DNA of 64,000 bases from Oceanospirillales bacterium (GCA_018223185.1 JAAEYW010000006.1:140786-204785); one strand, 5' to 3'; counted from the first letter of the stretch, positions 40,766-49,437 are shown. The notes: a model not told the origin generated them from the letters alone. A program made the numbers and translations.

Positions 40766-41569
40766 TCAGGCCTTAACACCGCTGGCAATGAGTGCCGGGG
40801 CAGCAAATTCAACCTGCCCTCCCGCCACTTTAAACCTATTTAAAACCCTTTCAGCTTCATTGAGAATTAACGCTATCTGCGCCTCGTTCAGCTGCACCCC
40901 CATCGCCGGCAACCATCCCCGCAGATCGGCTTCAACCATCGTTTTAATATTGGGAAACCGGGCCGTCCCATTATGAGGAACTACTTCGACTAAGGCGGCA
41001 CCGGCATCAGCCAGAAGCTCTGACACATGATCGGGATTTCCTAAAATAAACGGCGCCCGTAATGCGTCCGCAGCAGCCTGTCCAGCAAGCCTCTGCAGTA
41101 TATCCACTTCATCAGGATAGGCTTGCGAGTTTATCAGAGCGTCCCAGACAGCCACCACAATCCGGCCGCCGGGTGCCAGCACACGCAACATCTCCCTTAA
41201 CGCTGACGGCCGGTTCTGAAAGAACATCAAACCAAACTGGCTGACCACCGTGTCAAATGAGTTATCCGCAAACGGCAGAGATTCTGCTGAACCCTGCAGC
41301 CACTTAATAGAAGGTGCCAGTTCTCGGGCTATAGCAAGCATACCGGGGGACTGATCGAGGCCGGTGACCGGACCCGCGTCAGTCACCGTTGAGACAATGG
41401 TGCGGGCTAAAACTCCGGTGCCGCAGGCAACATCTAAGACGCGCTGCCCAGGGCTGATTTGAGCGGTAGATACAACAATAGGTGCGAACTGCTGGAAAAG
41501 TGCAGGCACATGCAGTTCTTCATACACTTTGGCAGCCAGCACCGCTTCATCTGATAGTGAGTTACTCAT
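40766..41569 (-). CDS. Class I SAM-dependent methyltransferase (UbiE/COQ5-like)
   Basis: A 267-residue methyltransferase with motif I VLDVACGTGVLARTI near residue 45 (of this start), then VTGLDQSPGMLAIAREL, SFDTVVSQFGLMFF and LAPGGRIVVAVWD. The substrate is unknown. I moved the start to ATG 41569 because AGGAG lies 7 bases upstream; the annotated longer frame lacks a site. It is preceded by a 430-base gap without genes. Confidence 0.9.
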   Translation of the reverse strand: MSNSLSDEAVLAAKVYEELHVPALFQQFAPIVVSTAQISPGQRVLDVACGTGVLARTIVSTVTDAGPVTGLDQSPGMLAIARELAPSIKWLQGSAESLPFADNSFDTVVSQFGLMFFQNRPSALREMLRVLAPGGRIVVAVWDALINSQAYPDEVDILQRLAGQAAADALRAPFILGNPDHVSELLADAGAALVEVVPHNGTARFPNIKTMVEADLRGWLPAMGVQLNEAQIALILNEAERVLNRFKVAGGQVEFAAPALIASGVKA

Positions 41570-42002
41570 ATGGCTTCTCCTGAGCGCCATTCAGTCTGTC
41601 GCTGCTTTCATCTGGTTTGCGATGACACACAGCCCGTCAAACACCGGAAGCCCGGCTCAGGCTATGACAAAAAGCAGACTAATAATTGCGGGCGCACATT
41701 CAAACTATAGTTTATCTATGAACAGTTAATGCCCCGGTTTGCGAAACTGACTGAGTATCTCAAGATGATTTAACCCGTTAACACGATTGAAACAAAACCA
41801 AACGCTTAAACCTTTTTTCCCGCCACCGGTTCAGTCATATTTTCAATATCCGCCAGATCATGATCAGAACGGTGCTGACCACGATACACCTGAAAACAGA
41901 GTCGTCACTATTAAGCTGCTGTAGCTGCTGGCTGCTTGAAGGGTAAGCAGCTGTTGAGCTTCTCCAGCAGCATAATAACCAGGCAGTTAAATGATCCGCA
42001 GA
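41570..42002. other. Non-coding gap upstream of the methyltransferase gene
   Basis: No gene was recognised in this stretch of about 430 bases. It contains a small palindrome AACTATAGTT near 41703 and short open frames (20-30 codons) without support. It presumably holds the promoter of the methyltransferase gene. Confidence 0.4.
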
Positions 42003-42719
42003 CTACGCTGTCTGAATCTCTTTAAGAAACTCCGCCAGATACCGATAACCACGCTTCGCCACTACCGGGTGATAGAGACTGCCTCGTTCCGGTGCATTCG
42101 CACTGGGCAGCATAAAAGAATGGACCGTTCCGCCGAAGTCAATAAACTGCCAGTCCATGCCCAGCTCAGTCCAGTACTGTTTCGCCGCCAGAGCATCCTC
42201 ATCGGACACCAGTGGATCACTGTAGCCATTGAGGACCAGAATTTTTGTCTGCGTATTGACCCTGGCCTGTGATTCAGCGCGGTAAAAACTCATCAGGCCA
42301 TGAAAGCTCACAGCACCGGCACTGTCTGACAGATGCAGACCCGCTTCAATCGCCAGACGCCCACCCAGGCAAAACCCCAGATGGATAATCACCTGATCCG
42401 TTCCGGCATGGCAAACAGAATCTGTCAGTTCACGCTGCAAGCGATGCAACGGCTCCTGCTCTGACAACAGCAGTCTCATCTTTTCCATTCGGGCTTCCGG
42501 CTCCACCGGGTTTCGTCCCTGCCCATAAAGATCAACAGCCGTTGCGGCCACTCCAGAGGCCGCAACTGTGTCGGCAAAATCTTTCTCAAAATCAGTAAGG
42601 CCAGCAAACGTTGGCCATATCACCACGTGAAGCTTGCAGGGCTCTGCTGCCCCGGCATCCGCCCGATAATGAATACGTTCAATAGTGTGTCGGAACTGTG
42701 AATCGAATATTTCACTCAT
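42003..42719 (-). CDS. Dienelactone hydrolase family protein
   Basis: A 238-residue alpha/beta hydrolase with the dienelactone hydrolase triad: nucleophile Cys in HLGFCLGGRLAIE, Asp in LNGYSDPLVSDED and His in FGGTVHSFMLPSAN. The VVIWPTFAGLTDFEKDFADTVA N-terminus is typical. The family hydrolyses cyclic or simple esters; the substrate is unknown. A 15-bp tandem repeat lies just upstream of its ATG. Confidence 0.9.
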   Translation of the reverse strand: MSEIFDSQFRHTIERIHYRADAGAAEPCKLHVVIWPTFAGLTDFEKDFADTVAASGVAATAVDLYGQGRNPVEPEARMEKMRLLLSEQEPLHRLQRELTDSVCHAGTDQVIIHLGFCLGGRLAIEAGLHLSDSAGAVSFHGLMSFYRAESQARVNTQTKILVLNGYSDPLVSDEDALAAKQYWTELGMDWQFIDFGGTVHSFMLPSANAPERGSLYHPVVAKRGYRYLAEFLKEIQTA

Positions 42720-42740
42720 TTTTTTCTCAACCAGAATGTG

Positions 42741-42786
42741 AACTGAAAAGATATGTACTGAAAAGATATGTACTAAAAATAGATGT
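42741..42786. repeat. Tandem repeat, three 15-bp units
   Basis: Two near-identical copies of ACTGAAAAGATATGT and a third diverged copy (ACTAAAAATAGATGT) lie in the 93-base gap upstream of the dienelactone hydrolase gene. The unit length is 15 bp. Copy number could vary between strains and alter the leader or promoter. Confidence 0.8.
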
Positions 42787-42812
42787 GCTTAACACTGGCC
42801 CAAAAAGACAGA

Positions 42813-43316
42813 TCAAAAACGCGGTGCCTGAACATGTATAAGGCTCTCGCGCGCATGACGATCGGCATCGGGGTCGTCAACAAACTCAAACCCCATGATC
42901 TTGTCGATATATTCTGCAGGAAGGTTCGCTTCCCTGGCACCCACCAACAGATGATTCACGTACCAGCGATAAGGCTTAAGTGACGCGTCAATCTGCAGGG
43001 CATAATAGGTTATCGCTTCAACCCGGTCACCCTGCTCGTTTTGCAACTGCACCGTTTTCTCATCATAACCAGCGCCCAGCCCCTCAGCCCGGTCCAGCAC
43101 TGGTTTCTCTGACACCGATATATCAAACAGAACGCCATAAATCCGATCCCCCCTGCCGGTATAAAAAGCATCACATTTTGCTGAACCATCCTGCCCGGCC
43201 TTATGAAAACGCAGGTCATGCCCATCAAGGAAATAACACCCTGACACCCGGGCATTGGGCACACGCTGCTGCAGCCGTGCCAGGGACATATTCGATCCGT
43301 ATGCGAAATATTTCAT
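42813..43316 (-). CDS. Gamma-glutamylcyclotransferase (AIG2/GGCT-like) family protein
   Basis: A 167-residue protein with the N-terminal YFAYGSNM motif that binds substrate, RVSGCYFLDGHDLRFHK, and the catalytic Glu in LDRAEGLGAGY. The fold is the AIG2/GGCT beta-barrel; members cleave gamma-glutamyl amides, releasing 5-oxoproline. The exact substrate is unknown. It is followed by the dienelactone hydrolase gene on the same strand after a 93-base gap. Confidence 0.88.
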   Translation of the reverse strand: MKYFAYGSNMSLARLQQRVPNARVSGCYFLDGHDLRFHKAGQDGSAKCDAFYTGRGDRIYGVLFDISVSEKPVLDRAEGLGAGYDEKTVQLQNEQGDRVEAITYYALQIDASLKPYRWYVNHLLVGAREANLPAEYIDKIMGFEFVDDPDADRHARESLIHVQAPRF

Positions 43317-43549
43317 AGCGATAAACTGAGTTTAAACCGCAGTCACTAACGGTGGCATTGCAGGAGTAACCCAGACCTGTTTACTTAACTCATCATTCAG
43401 CACGTCAACTGCCATTGTCCTGGTTTAAAAACCATGTGTTGCCATTAATTCTGGCTGATATGTCGCAATGCTGCCAGATCAGATCCGACAACCATTCAGG
43501 GTTGCCCGTGATATTTTCACTACCCCTGCGGCATACAAAACATCATGCA

Positions 43550-43795
43550 CTAACCTATAGGCTTTTCCAGCTCGTCAATCAGATAACCGATCTCTTCAGC
43601 TTTCTCAGTAAAGACAAGCCGGGCATCAGACAGTCCGCGATTATAGAAAGACGGGCCGATCTCTTTAGCAAAGAACGCCAGCAAAAACTCTGCATCAAAG
43701 CCACCTATCTCTTGATCCAGTTCGTCGATAAAGTATTTTTTGATATGACTGACAATCCGGTCGGTCTCATCTTTTGAAAATTTTATATCACTCAT
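43550..43795 (-). CDS. DUF2164 family protein
   Basis: An 81-residue, mostly helical protein of the uncharacterised DUF2164 family (pattern IKFSKDETDRIVSHIKKYF, then IGGFDAEFLLAFFAKEIGPSFYNRGL and a short C-terminal helix). I chose ATG 43795, with AAAGGA upstream; seven codons upstream another frame start is weaker. No role is known. Two 15-bp direct repeats lie just upstream. Confidence 0.85.
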   Translation of the reverse strand: MSDIKFSKDETDRIVSHIKKYFIDELDQEIGGFDAEFLLAFFAKEIGPSFYNRGLSDARLVFTEKAEEIGYLIDELEKPIG

Positions 43796-43826
43796 AAAGG
43801 GTCCTTTTCCTGACATCGCTATCGAA

Positions 43827-43865
43827 TAACTGATCTCTTAACTTATGTCTTAACTGATCTCTTAA
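43827..43865. repeat. Two perfect 15-bp direct repeats
   Basis: TAACTGATCTCTTAA occurs at 43827-43841 and again at 43851-43865, 24 bases apart, in the promoter region of the DUF2164 gene. Spacing of about two helical turns would suit a dimeric regulator, but this is only suggestive. The rest of the gap to 44120 has no gene. Confidence 0.7.
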
Positions 43866-44120
43866 GAGCTCCAGCCACAAAACCAGTCTGACAGATGCGG
43901 GCAACTGGCAATCTGATGGCCTGGCTGCCGCTGCCCGAGTGCTACAAAAAATGTCCGATAGGAACAGGCCAACGGCGGGTCAGGTGCTCAGCAAAAACGT
44001 ATAAGGGGCGATGTTCAGATAATTGCAGGGCAGATTAACCTGTTCTCAACACCATTCGAACTGAATAACGCCGTATTTATTGATACTGAATTGATTGCTG
44101 CTAATTTTTTGATCCTGATT

Positions 44121-44732
44121 TTACTGATGCCCGGCGTGAGGGTTTTCACCCGTTGCCATCGACCAGTGGTGCTGCTGATGATGCGAGCCAGACGCCATCA
44201 AACCAATGTAACCTAAGCCGCGAATCTTATTCACCTCCCCGGGGTTTGCCGTTGTAGTTGTCAGCATATAACGGTCACCGGTTTTTACAACCTGCATATC
44301 CCAGCCAGTTGCACGTTTTAACTGGGCAGGATGGGCGCTAAAAACCCTTTCCAGCGCAGCAGCAGACCGGGCGGTTGTGGGTTTAACAATGGCCATCAGT
44401 CCCTGCTGCACTGCTTTTTGCGAGATAACCTCTACATTCAGCGTCATATCATTCATATCCACCAGATGCTCTCTTAATGCCTCAATATCCACTTTGCTCC
44501 AATCCGTATCCGGATTGCTGTTTAACCGGGCAATCACCTCCTGAATGGTTCCGAAAGCATCATTCCCCGCTTCGGTTAAAGGGGCTTGAGATAAAGGGGA
44601 CTCAGATAAAGGGGCTTCAGGCATTTCCATCGAGTGCTGATGGTGCATCATTGTGGCGTGATTATCGTCAGCAAAGACAACCACGTTGTGGCTTAGCAGA
44701 GCTGAAAACATTAAAAGATGTAGCTTCATCAT
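44121..44732 (-). CDS. Histidine-rich exported protein of unknown function
   Basis: About 203 residues: a signal peptide (LHLLMFSALLSHNVVVFA), a His/Met-rich stretch (HATMMHHQHSMEMP), a pentapeptide repeat region (PLSES, PLSQA, PLTEA), a helical middle (DTDWSKVDIEALREHLVDMN), and a His-rich C-terminus (SHHQQHHWSM and NPHAGHQ). The His/Met content suggests periplasmic metal binding, perhaps copper; that is inference only. I recognise no named family. ATG 44732 or 44729 follows AGAGG. Confidence 0.7.
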   Translation of the reverse strand: MMKLHLLMFSALLSHNVVVFADDNHATMMHHQHSMEMPEAPLSESPLSQAPLTEAGNDAFGTIQEVIARLNSNPDTDWSKVDIEALREHLVDMNDMTLNVEVISQKAVQQGLMAIVKPTTARSAAALERVFSAHPAQLKRATGWDMQVVKTGDRYMLTTTTANPGEVNKIRGLGYIGLMASGSHHQQHHWSMATGENPHAGHQ

Positions 44733-44842
44733 AACGCCTCTGAATAACAGTTTGAGTTGGTGCGGATATAACCCGTTTAACCTGCGTTTATCAAGACCCA
44801 CACGGGATAAGAATCTGAATTATCGGGGTGGCTGGCACCACG

Positions 44843-45382
44843 TCAATATTTCACTTCAGTAACCTTATATAGCCGGTCAGGTTTACCAAAGACCTCTATA
44901 AGTTGCTGTTCTGTCAGTGGCAGCGAATAGAACGCATGCTCATCCGGAACGCCAACCATCGGATGCTCACGCCCCCCGGCACAATGCGAACACATACCGA
45001 CAGACAGAAGGTTTCCATTTTTAAATACAATATGAAAACCACCACCCGAATACACATCGTTTTCCTTTGTTTTTGTCTTCCATTGTTCCGGCCAGTTCGA
45101 TGGAGGAATGAAGACGGGTAAATATGCAGCGACTATATCCGGCCGTATTTCCGATAGTCTCAACGGAGGCGCATCGGGTCTTAATTTCAGATAGACACTC
45201 AGAATGCGCGGATCAATTGTCCGCTTGCCATCGATAAATATTAAATAATACAGTGGCTCAGAGGCATCATTAAGCGGCTCTCCGTGTGCGACTAATACGT
45301 CTTTCTCAAAACGTGACACATTGGCACATGCCGATAAAGTGGCCGCTAAGAACACAACCCACCAGACCCTCCGGATCAGCAT
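44843..45382 (-). CDS. Predicted lipoprotein of unknown function
   Basis: About 179 residues with an N-terminal signal and lipobox LSAC (RRVWWVVFLAATLSAC), so it is probably lipidated. The mature part has LYYLIFIDGKRTIDPRI and, near the C-terminus, LTEQQLIEVFGKPDR, and two close cysteines in GMCSHCAGG. No family is recognised. The start is uncertain among three nearby Met codons; 45382 gives the best signal peptide. Confidence 0.65.
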   Translation of the reverse strand: MLIRRVWWVVFLAATLSACANVSRFEKDVLVAHGEPLNDASEPLYYLIFIDGKRTIDPRILSVYLKLRPDAPPLRLSEIRPDIVAAYLPVFIPPSNWPEQWKTKTKENDVYSGGGFHIVFKNGNLLSVGMCSHCAGGREHPMVGVPDEHAFYSLPLTEQQLIEVFGKPDRLYKVTEVKY

Positions 45383-45436
45383 CACCATTAATGCCCCGGC
45401 CACTGGTCAGCCCAGCCAGTCTGCAACATTGCATAG

Positions 45437-45841
45437 CTAAGCATTTTCCGGGACACCTTCTTCATACGTAGTTACCCCTTCGGGGATCACTTCCCATGCT
45501 GCCCTGGAGCCCACAAACAGGTGATAGCCAATTTCGACTTCCGGATCACCATTGATGCAACCCAGGGTGATGCCATGAACCAGACCATTGAATGTACCGC
45601 ACAGCGTCGAGCCACACCGACTACAAAATTGTAAACCGAACCCCGGCTGTGACTGATAACTGGTAAGCAGGTCAGCGCCTTGCAGCCATTCAAACTCATC
45701 ATGCTCTACCAGGGCATAAGACGAAGCCTGGGCACTGAATGCTTTACGACAGCGGGAACAATGGCATGACCTCGCATCCTTCAATGAACCATTGATCGCA
45801 TACTTAATGCTTCCGCAAAAGCATTCACCGGTTATTGGCAT
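45437..45841 (-). CDS. GFA family zinc protein, second copy
   Basis: A 134-residue GFA-fold protein with CFCGSIKYAI, SCHCSRCRKAFS and FCSRCGSTLCGTF supplying zinc ligands. The middle and end (LGCINGDPEVEIGYHLFVGSRAAWEV) are typical of the family. It parallels the GFA gene at 40308-40697. AGGAG lies 5 bases before the ATG. Confidence 0.9.
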   Translation of the reverse strand: MPITGECFCGSIKYAINGSLKDARSCHCSRCRKAFSAQASSYALVEHDEFEWLQGADLLTSYQSQPGFGLQFCSRCGSTLCGTFNGLVHGITLGCINGDPEVEIGYHLFVGSRAAWEVIPEGVTTYEEGVPENA

Positions 45842-45953
45842 ATTATCTCCTGATATTGAATGTCCGGATTGAACAGCCTATCAGGCAGCCCCTTTTTTTG
45901 CAGCGTCAGAAGGCGTGATCGAGCAAATCTACGCGGCAATGATATGTCAGGCA

Positions 45954-46415
45954 TCAGATCCACCGGCGCACCTGCCCAACGTAACGGTCGAAGTCATCCC
46001 CGAACCTTTCGCGCATATACCGCTCCTCCGGCTCAATCTGGTATCGGTTCATATACACCACAAACAGTGGCAGGAAAACCAACGCCGCGAGGTTTGACAG
46101 GTACAACGCCCATCCCGCCAGCACCACCAGAAAGCCCACATACATCGGATTGCGGCTGATTCTATACACACCACTGACGACCAGTGTCTCAGACTTGTGC
46201 GGTATTCGGGGATCGACCGTGGTACGTGCTTTACGAAACTCAAACACACCAAGGGCCGCCAGCAACCCTCCGATTGCAACAATCACAGACCCCAGAACTG
46301 AAGCCCCGGCCATACTGACATGAAGTAAAGGCATTAACGTTGCCGCCCCCCACATCAGCAAGGCCAGAATACCCGTCAGGGCCAGCGGCGGAATTCTGAG
46401 TTCGAGGGATCTCAC
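45954..46415 (-). CDS. Isoprenylcysteine carboxyl methyltransferase-like membrane protein (ICMT/PEMT family)
   Basis: A 153-residue protein with four or so membrane helices. The C-terminal catalytic region has RISRNPMYVGFLVVLAGWALYL and ends EPEERYMRERFGDDFDRYVGQVRRW, the pattern of bacterial ICMT/PEMT-type methyltransferases. The bacterial substrates are mostly unknown lipids. Translation starts at GTG, 7 bases after AGGAGG. Confidence 0.88.
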   Translation of the reverse strand: MRSLELRIPPLALTGILALLMWGAATLMPLLHVSMAGASVLGSVIVAIGGLLAALGVFEFRKARTTVDPRIPHKSETLVVSGVYRISRNPMYVGFLVVLAGWALYLSNLAALVFLPLFVVYMNRYQIEPEERYMRERFGDDFDRYVGQVRRWI

Positions 46416-46517
46416 CCGGTTACCTCCTGAGGTTTATCGCCGCCAACGGCGACCAGACTAAATGGTAAAGACTCATGGGATTTTACACGGCCTCCGGATA
46501 TCCTTGCAGCAGAGCGG

Positions 46518-47537
46518 TCAGGTGCCCAGCACCACAACGCTGAGCGCAATCACATATACCCCGAGGATCAGAGCACTTTCAAATCCGATCCGGCCGATAC
46601 CATAGGTCTCCCGGCGCACCAGGCCCAGCAACAGGATGGCAGTCATCAGGATACTTACCAATCCCCACGTCATCTGAACCGGCGCCATATCATGGTAGAT
46701 TGATCCGTGAGCATAGCCCACGTCTGCTGAAGCGACAACGAGCATATTAAAACAGTTGGTGCCGAATATATTGCTGACCGCCAGAGTCAGCGCGCCTATC
46801 CGTATCGCTGCGATGGTGGTCACCAGTTCGGGTGTCGATGTTGCCAGGGCGGTGAACAAACCACCGACCACCGTTTCGGACAAACCGGCATGGTCGGCAA
46901 TCCCCTTGGCGGCTTCCATCAGAATCCAGCCAGCGACCCCGGTCACAACAGCCATAGCAATAAAACCAAACCAGACCATAGCTGAAGGATCATCCGAATG
47001 ATGGCCGGGCTCATCAGCAACGGTCTGGCGGGTCAGCCGGGGGAACCACATCGGCTTTGCCCTGGTACGGTGAATCAGATGCAGGCCGAACAGATAGGCG
47101 ACCACAATAACCGGCGTGACCGGATGCACACGCCACTGGCTGACCGCGGGGGTAAAGATCGCGAGCAGCGGCAGCGTCAGCAGCACAATCAGTAATGCCG
47201 CCAGAATCAGATTAACAGGAGACGCAGCCGCATGTTCCAGGTTAGCTTTGCGATAGACAATATCGGCCACGCCCAGAAACACCAGATTCACCGCCATACT
47301 GCCCATAATGTTGCTCATGGCCAGATCGGGACGGGCGTCTATCGCTGCACTGAGGGTCGCAGCGAAATCAGGCAACGAAGTAATGCCCGCCAGCAGCAAA
47401 ACTCCAAACAGCGCTTCCCCCAGGCCCGTCCGGTCCGCCAGCATGTCAGCCCAGCGGGCCAGCCGACTGCCCGCGATCACAATCATCAGGGCTGCGATGC
47501 TAAACGCGATGATGCTGGGAAGTAAGGAAGAAAACAC
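46518..47537 (-). CDS. Sodium/calcium exchanger-like (CaCA superfamily) transporter
   Basis: A 339-residue membrane protein with ten or so helices in two inverted halves. Alpha-repeat 1 is LLAGITSLPDFAATLSAAI (Asp in place of the usual PE pair's Glu) and repeat 2 is ATSTPELVTTIAAIRIGALTLAVSNIFGTNCFNM. It probably exchanges a divalent cation with Na+ or H+. Ion specificity is uncertain because of the altered first motif. Start is GTG. Confidence 0.88.
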   Translation of the reverse strand: MFSSLLPSIIAFSIAALMIVIAGSRLARWADMLADRTGLGEALFGVLLLAGITSLPDFAATLSAAIDARPDLAMSNIMGSMAVNLVFLGVADIVYRKANLEHAAASPVNLILAALLIVLLTLPLLAIFTPAVSQWRVHPVTPVIVVAYLFGLHLIHRTRAKPMWFPRLTRQTVADEPGHHSDDPSAMVWFGFIAMAVVTGVAGWILMEAAKGIADHAGLSETVVGGLFTALATSTPELVTTIAAIRIGALTLAVSNIFGTNCFNMLVVASADVGYAHGSIYHDMAPVQMTWGLVSILMTAILLLGLVRRETYGIGRIGFESALILGVYVIALSVVVLGT

Positions 47538-47731
47538 CAGGCCCCCAAATAGTTATGCCGTGTTTGATTGTAGTGTATGACACCCGGCGCATATCAGCGA
47601 ACCCGGCTCAATGAGCACGGACTCACTGATTGATTAAAACGCCCTGGCCTCATACAGCCACAAGCTTACAGCCAAATAAGTCCAGTAACGTCTATTCACT
47701 CTCGGATAGGCCCATAGCTGGCACCCTGCCC

Positions 47732-48202
47732 TCAGAGAGTTACCGCGTGCAAGAGCGTATACACAGCCATCGTGATCACTGAAATCGAGCTGATAGTCCA
47801 AAGCGTGGCCCTCACATCATGCAACTGCGCCGTGACATAGGCGATGAAGTGTGCCGCGCGTGACACCACAAAGCCCCACAAGAGCGCATGCGCCAGTACC
47901 AACGGCGGCTCTGAAAGGACAAACAGTAATCCCGCTACGAGGAAGGCCGGTATGTTTTCCAGATCATTCAGGTTCATGCGACGAGATCGTTCAACATACT
48001 CGTTCGGTTCTAACTGGCCGGGCTCAGGATGTGGATTAATAGGACTCTTCTTCGCATCCTCCGGACTGCGATAACCACCGCGGACTTTCATCATTCGGTA
48101 AACAGTCATCCAGGGCTGAAGCGTAAGCTTCAACAGCATAATCGATGCCGCGATAACATAGGCCAGAAATACTGGGTTTTCAAAACTTAATAGCGTTGCC
48201 AT
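47732..48202 (-). CDS. MAPEG family membrane protein
   Basis: About 156 residues with four helices. MAPEG pattern: PVFLAYVIAASIMLLKLTL, the basic segment RVRGGYRS-like (KVRGGYRSPEDAKK), NDLENIPAFLVAGLLFVL and SRAAHFIAYV. The family includes microsomal glutathione transferases and prostaglandin E synthase-like enzymes. I chose ATG 48202 (MATLLSFENP) because AGGGGGG precedes it; the longer frame has no site. A palindromic repeat (copy 1) lies about 100 bases upstream. Confidence 0.85.
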   Translation of the reverse strand: MATLLSFENPVFLAYVIAASIMLLKLTLQPWMTVYRMMKVRGGYRSPEDAKKSPINPHPEPGQLEPNEYVERSRRMNLNDLENIPAFLVAGLLFVLSEPPLVLAHALLWGFVVSRAAHFIAYVTAQLHDVRATLWTISSISVITMAVYTLLHAVTL

Positions 48203-48307
48203 AAGCCCCCCTGCGCACACGCTTGGTAAGGCCTCTCCAGTGTCACCGAGACACAACGACGCCTACGAGGTGCTGACGTCCGTTTGCATGGACCAGCTGA
48301 AAGCCAG

Positions 48308-48381
48308 AGCCAACCGATAGCGTTTATCAATACCCGCCAACGGTCAGCATAATTAACAGTAGTATAGTTTTGATTGGCTCA
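48308..48381. repeat. 74-bp palindromic repeat, copy 1
   Basis: Bounded by GAGCCAA (48308-48314) and TTGGCTC (48375-48381), an inverted pair. The inner 43 bases from 48341 match copy 2 (49397-49439) at 40 of 43 positions by hand alignment. Copy 1 has about 20 extra bases in its left arm. On the minus strand it holds TATACT, a possible -10 element for the MAPEG gene. The rest of the gap 48203-48632 has no gene. Confidence 0.75.
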
Positions 48382-48632
48382 GACACTCACAAAGAATCTG
48401 TTCAAGCCGCTGATAGCGAAGACAACAGCCGGTAATCTTGATTCATATGGGAGAATCTTCAGCAGTTAACCAGCTCTGAAAAAACTGACACGATCACTTC
48501 ACAGCGAACTCCCCCACGCGACCTTGCCCTTCACCGGTGAAGCTGCCCCAGGCGGGTGGCGGGTGTGCAGGTTACTCAGAATTAAAGAGCTTTGGTCACT
48601 TTAACTACCCCCTGTCATTCTTCACAGGTGTC

Positions 48633-49352
48633 TCAGTAGATCCCGGGAATCAATCGATAACGCACGCGTCCTGCATAGTCCCGATAGGCCGGCAATTCTT
48701 CCTGTAGAGTCCTGTCTTCGAGTACGGTTCTAACCACCGAGATGATTGATGCCACCACCGCAGGAATCAGTGACCATACCGAGCCCAGGGCAAGCACAAT
48801 ACCGTAAAGAGCAAGAATATTGCCGGCATAACCCGGGTGCCGCACAAACCGGTACGGGCCACTGTCACACACCACATGCCCCCGGTCCGTCTGAATGCGC
48901 ACCACGCTGGAAAAAAAGCGGTTCTCTGCCAGTGCCCATGATGCGAACGTGTATCCAAGCGAGATCAGAATGAAGCCCGTCACAATGAGCCATAGGGGAA
49001 ATTCAGGAGACCAGTGATAGCGGTGGTCCAGCCCGGCGACAATGACCATAGGAAACCCGATGCTCACCGCCATCAGTGGAGCAAGCACCTTGTCCCAGGC
49101 TTTTGCGTTCTGGATATTATCAATATTCTGTCTTTCGGCTGTTAATCCGGGATGTCGTTGTTCGGCCCACATGCGCCCACCAATACCCGCGGCCATAATC
49201 AGCAGTGAATATAGCCACGCCTGCCACCAGCCGAGCCCTCCACCGCATATAAATAAAATCAGCGGAATCAGGAGATACGCCACAACTATCCTGATCCACT
49301 GGCCAGGGGATACTGGTAGCACCGTCTCTTCATTAACCCTCTTTGCAGACAT
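48633..49352 (-). CDS. Isoprenylcysteine carboxyl methyltransferase-like membrane protein, second
   Basis: A 239-residue protein with six or so helices and the C-terminal RFVRHPGYAGNILALYGI motif, followed by VRTVLEDRTLQEELPAYRDYAGRVRYRLIPGI. This is the ICMT/NnrU-like pattern of membrane methyltransferases. It is not closely similar to the smaller one at 45954-46415. Its promoter region is palindromic repeat copy 2, and copy 1 lies past its stop, so the gene is flanked by direct copies. Confidence 0.87.
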   Translation of the reverse strand: MSAKRVNEETVLPVSPGQWIRIVVAYLLIPLILFICGGGLGWWQAWLYSLLIMAAGIGGRMWAEQRHPGLTAERQNIDNIQNAKAWDKVLAPLMAVSIGFPMVIVAGLDHRYHWSPEFPLWLIVTGFILISLGYTFASWALAENRFFSSVVRIQTDRGHVVCDSGPYRFVRHPGYAGNILALYGIVLALGSVWSLIPAVVASIISVVRTVLEDRTLQEELPAYRDYAGRVRYRLIPGIY

Positions 49353-49383
49353 CTGATCCCCAAAACAAAATGAAGTTACGCCA

Positions 49384-49437
49384 GAGCCATACGGTAACGG
49401 TCATCATAATCAACAATAGTATAGTTTTGATTGGCTC
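49384..49437. repeat. 54-bp palindromic repeat, copy 2
   Basis: Bounded by GAGCCA (49384-49389) and TGGCTC (49432-49437) with an inner inverted pair AATCAA/TTGATT. It matches copy 1 over a 43-base core with three differences. On the minus strand TATACT again gives a possible -10 element, with the methyltransferase ATG about 60 bases downstream. Confidence 0.75.

Noticed and set aside
41760..41990. A short frame ending ADIENMTEPVAGKKV in the gap upstream of the methyltransferase gene
   Set aside because: Fewer than 30 codons, with no start codon support or family match. Probably chance.
48308..49437. Reading the two palindromes as attC sites
   Set aside because: They lack the RYYYAAC and GTTRRRY cores and the imperfect-stem layout of attC. 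They are listed as an unclassified palindromic repeat.
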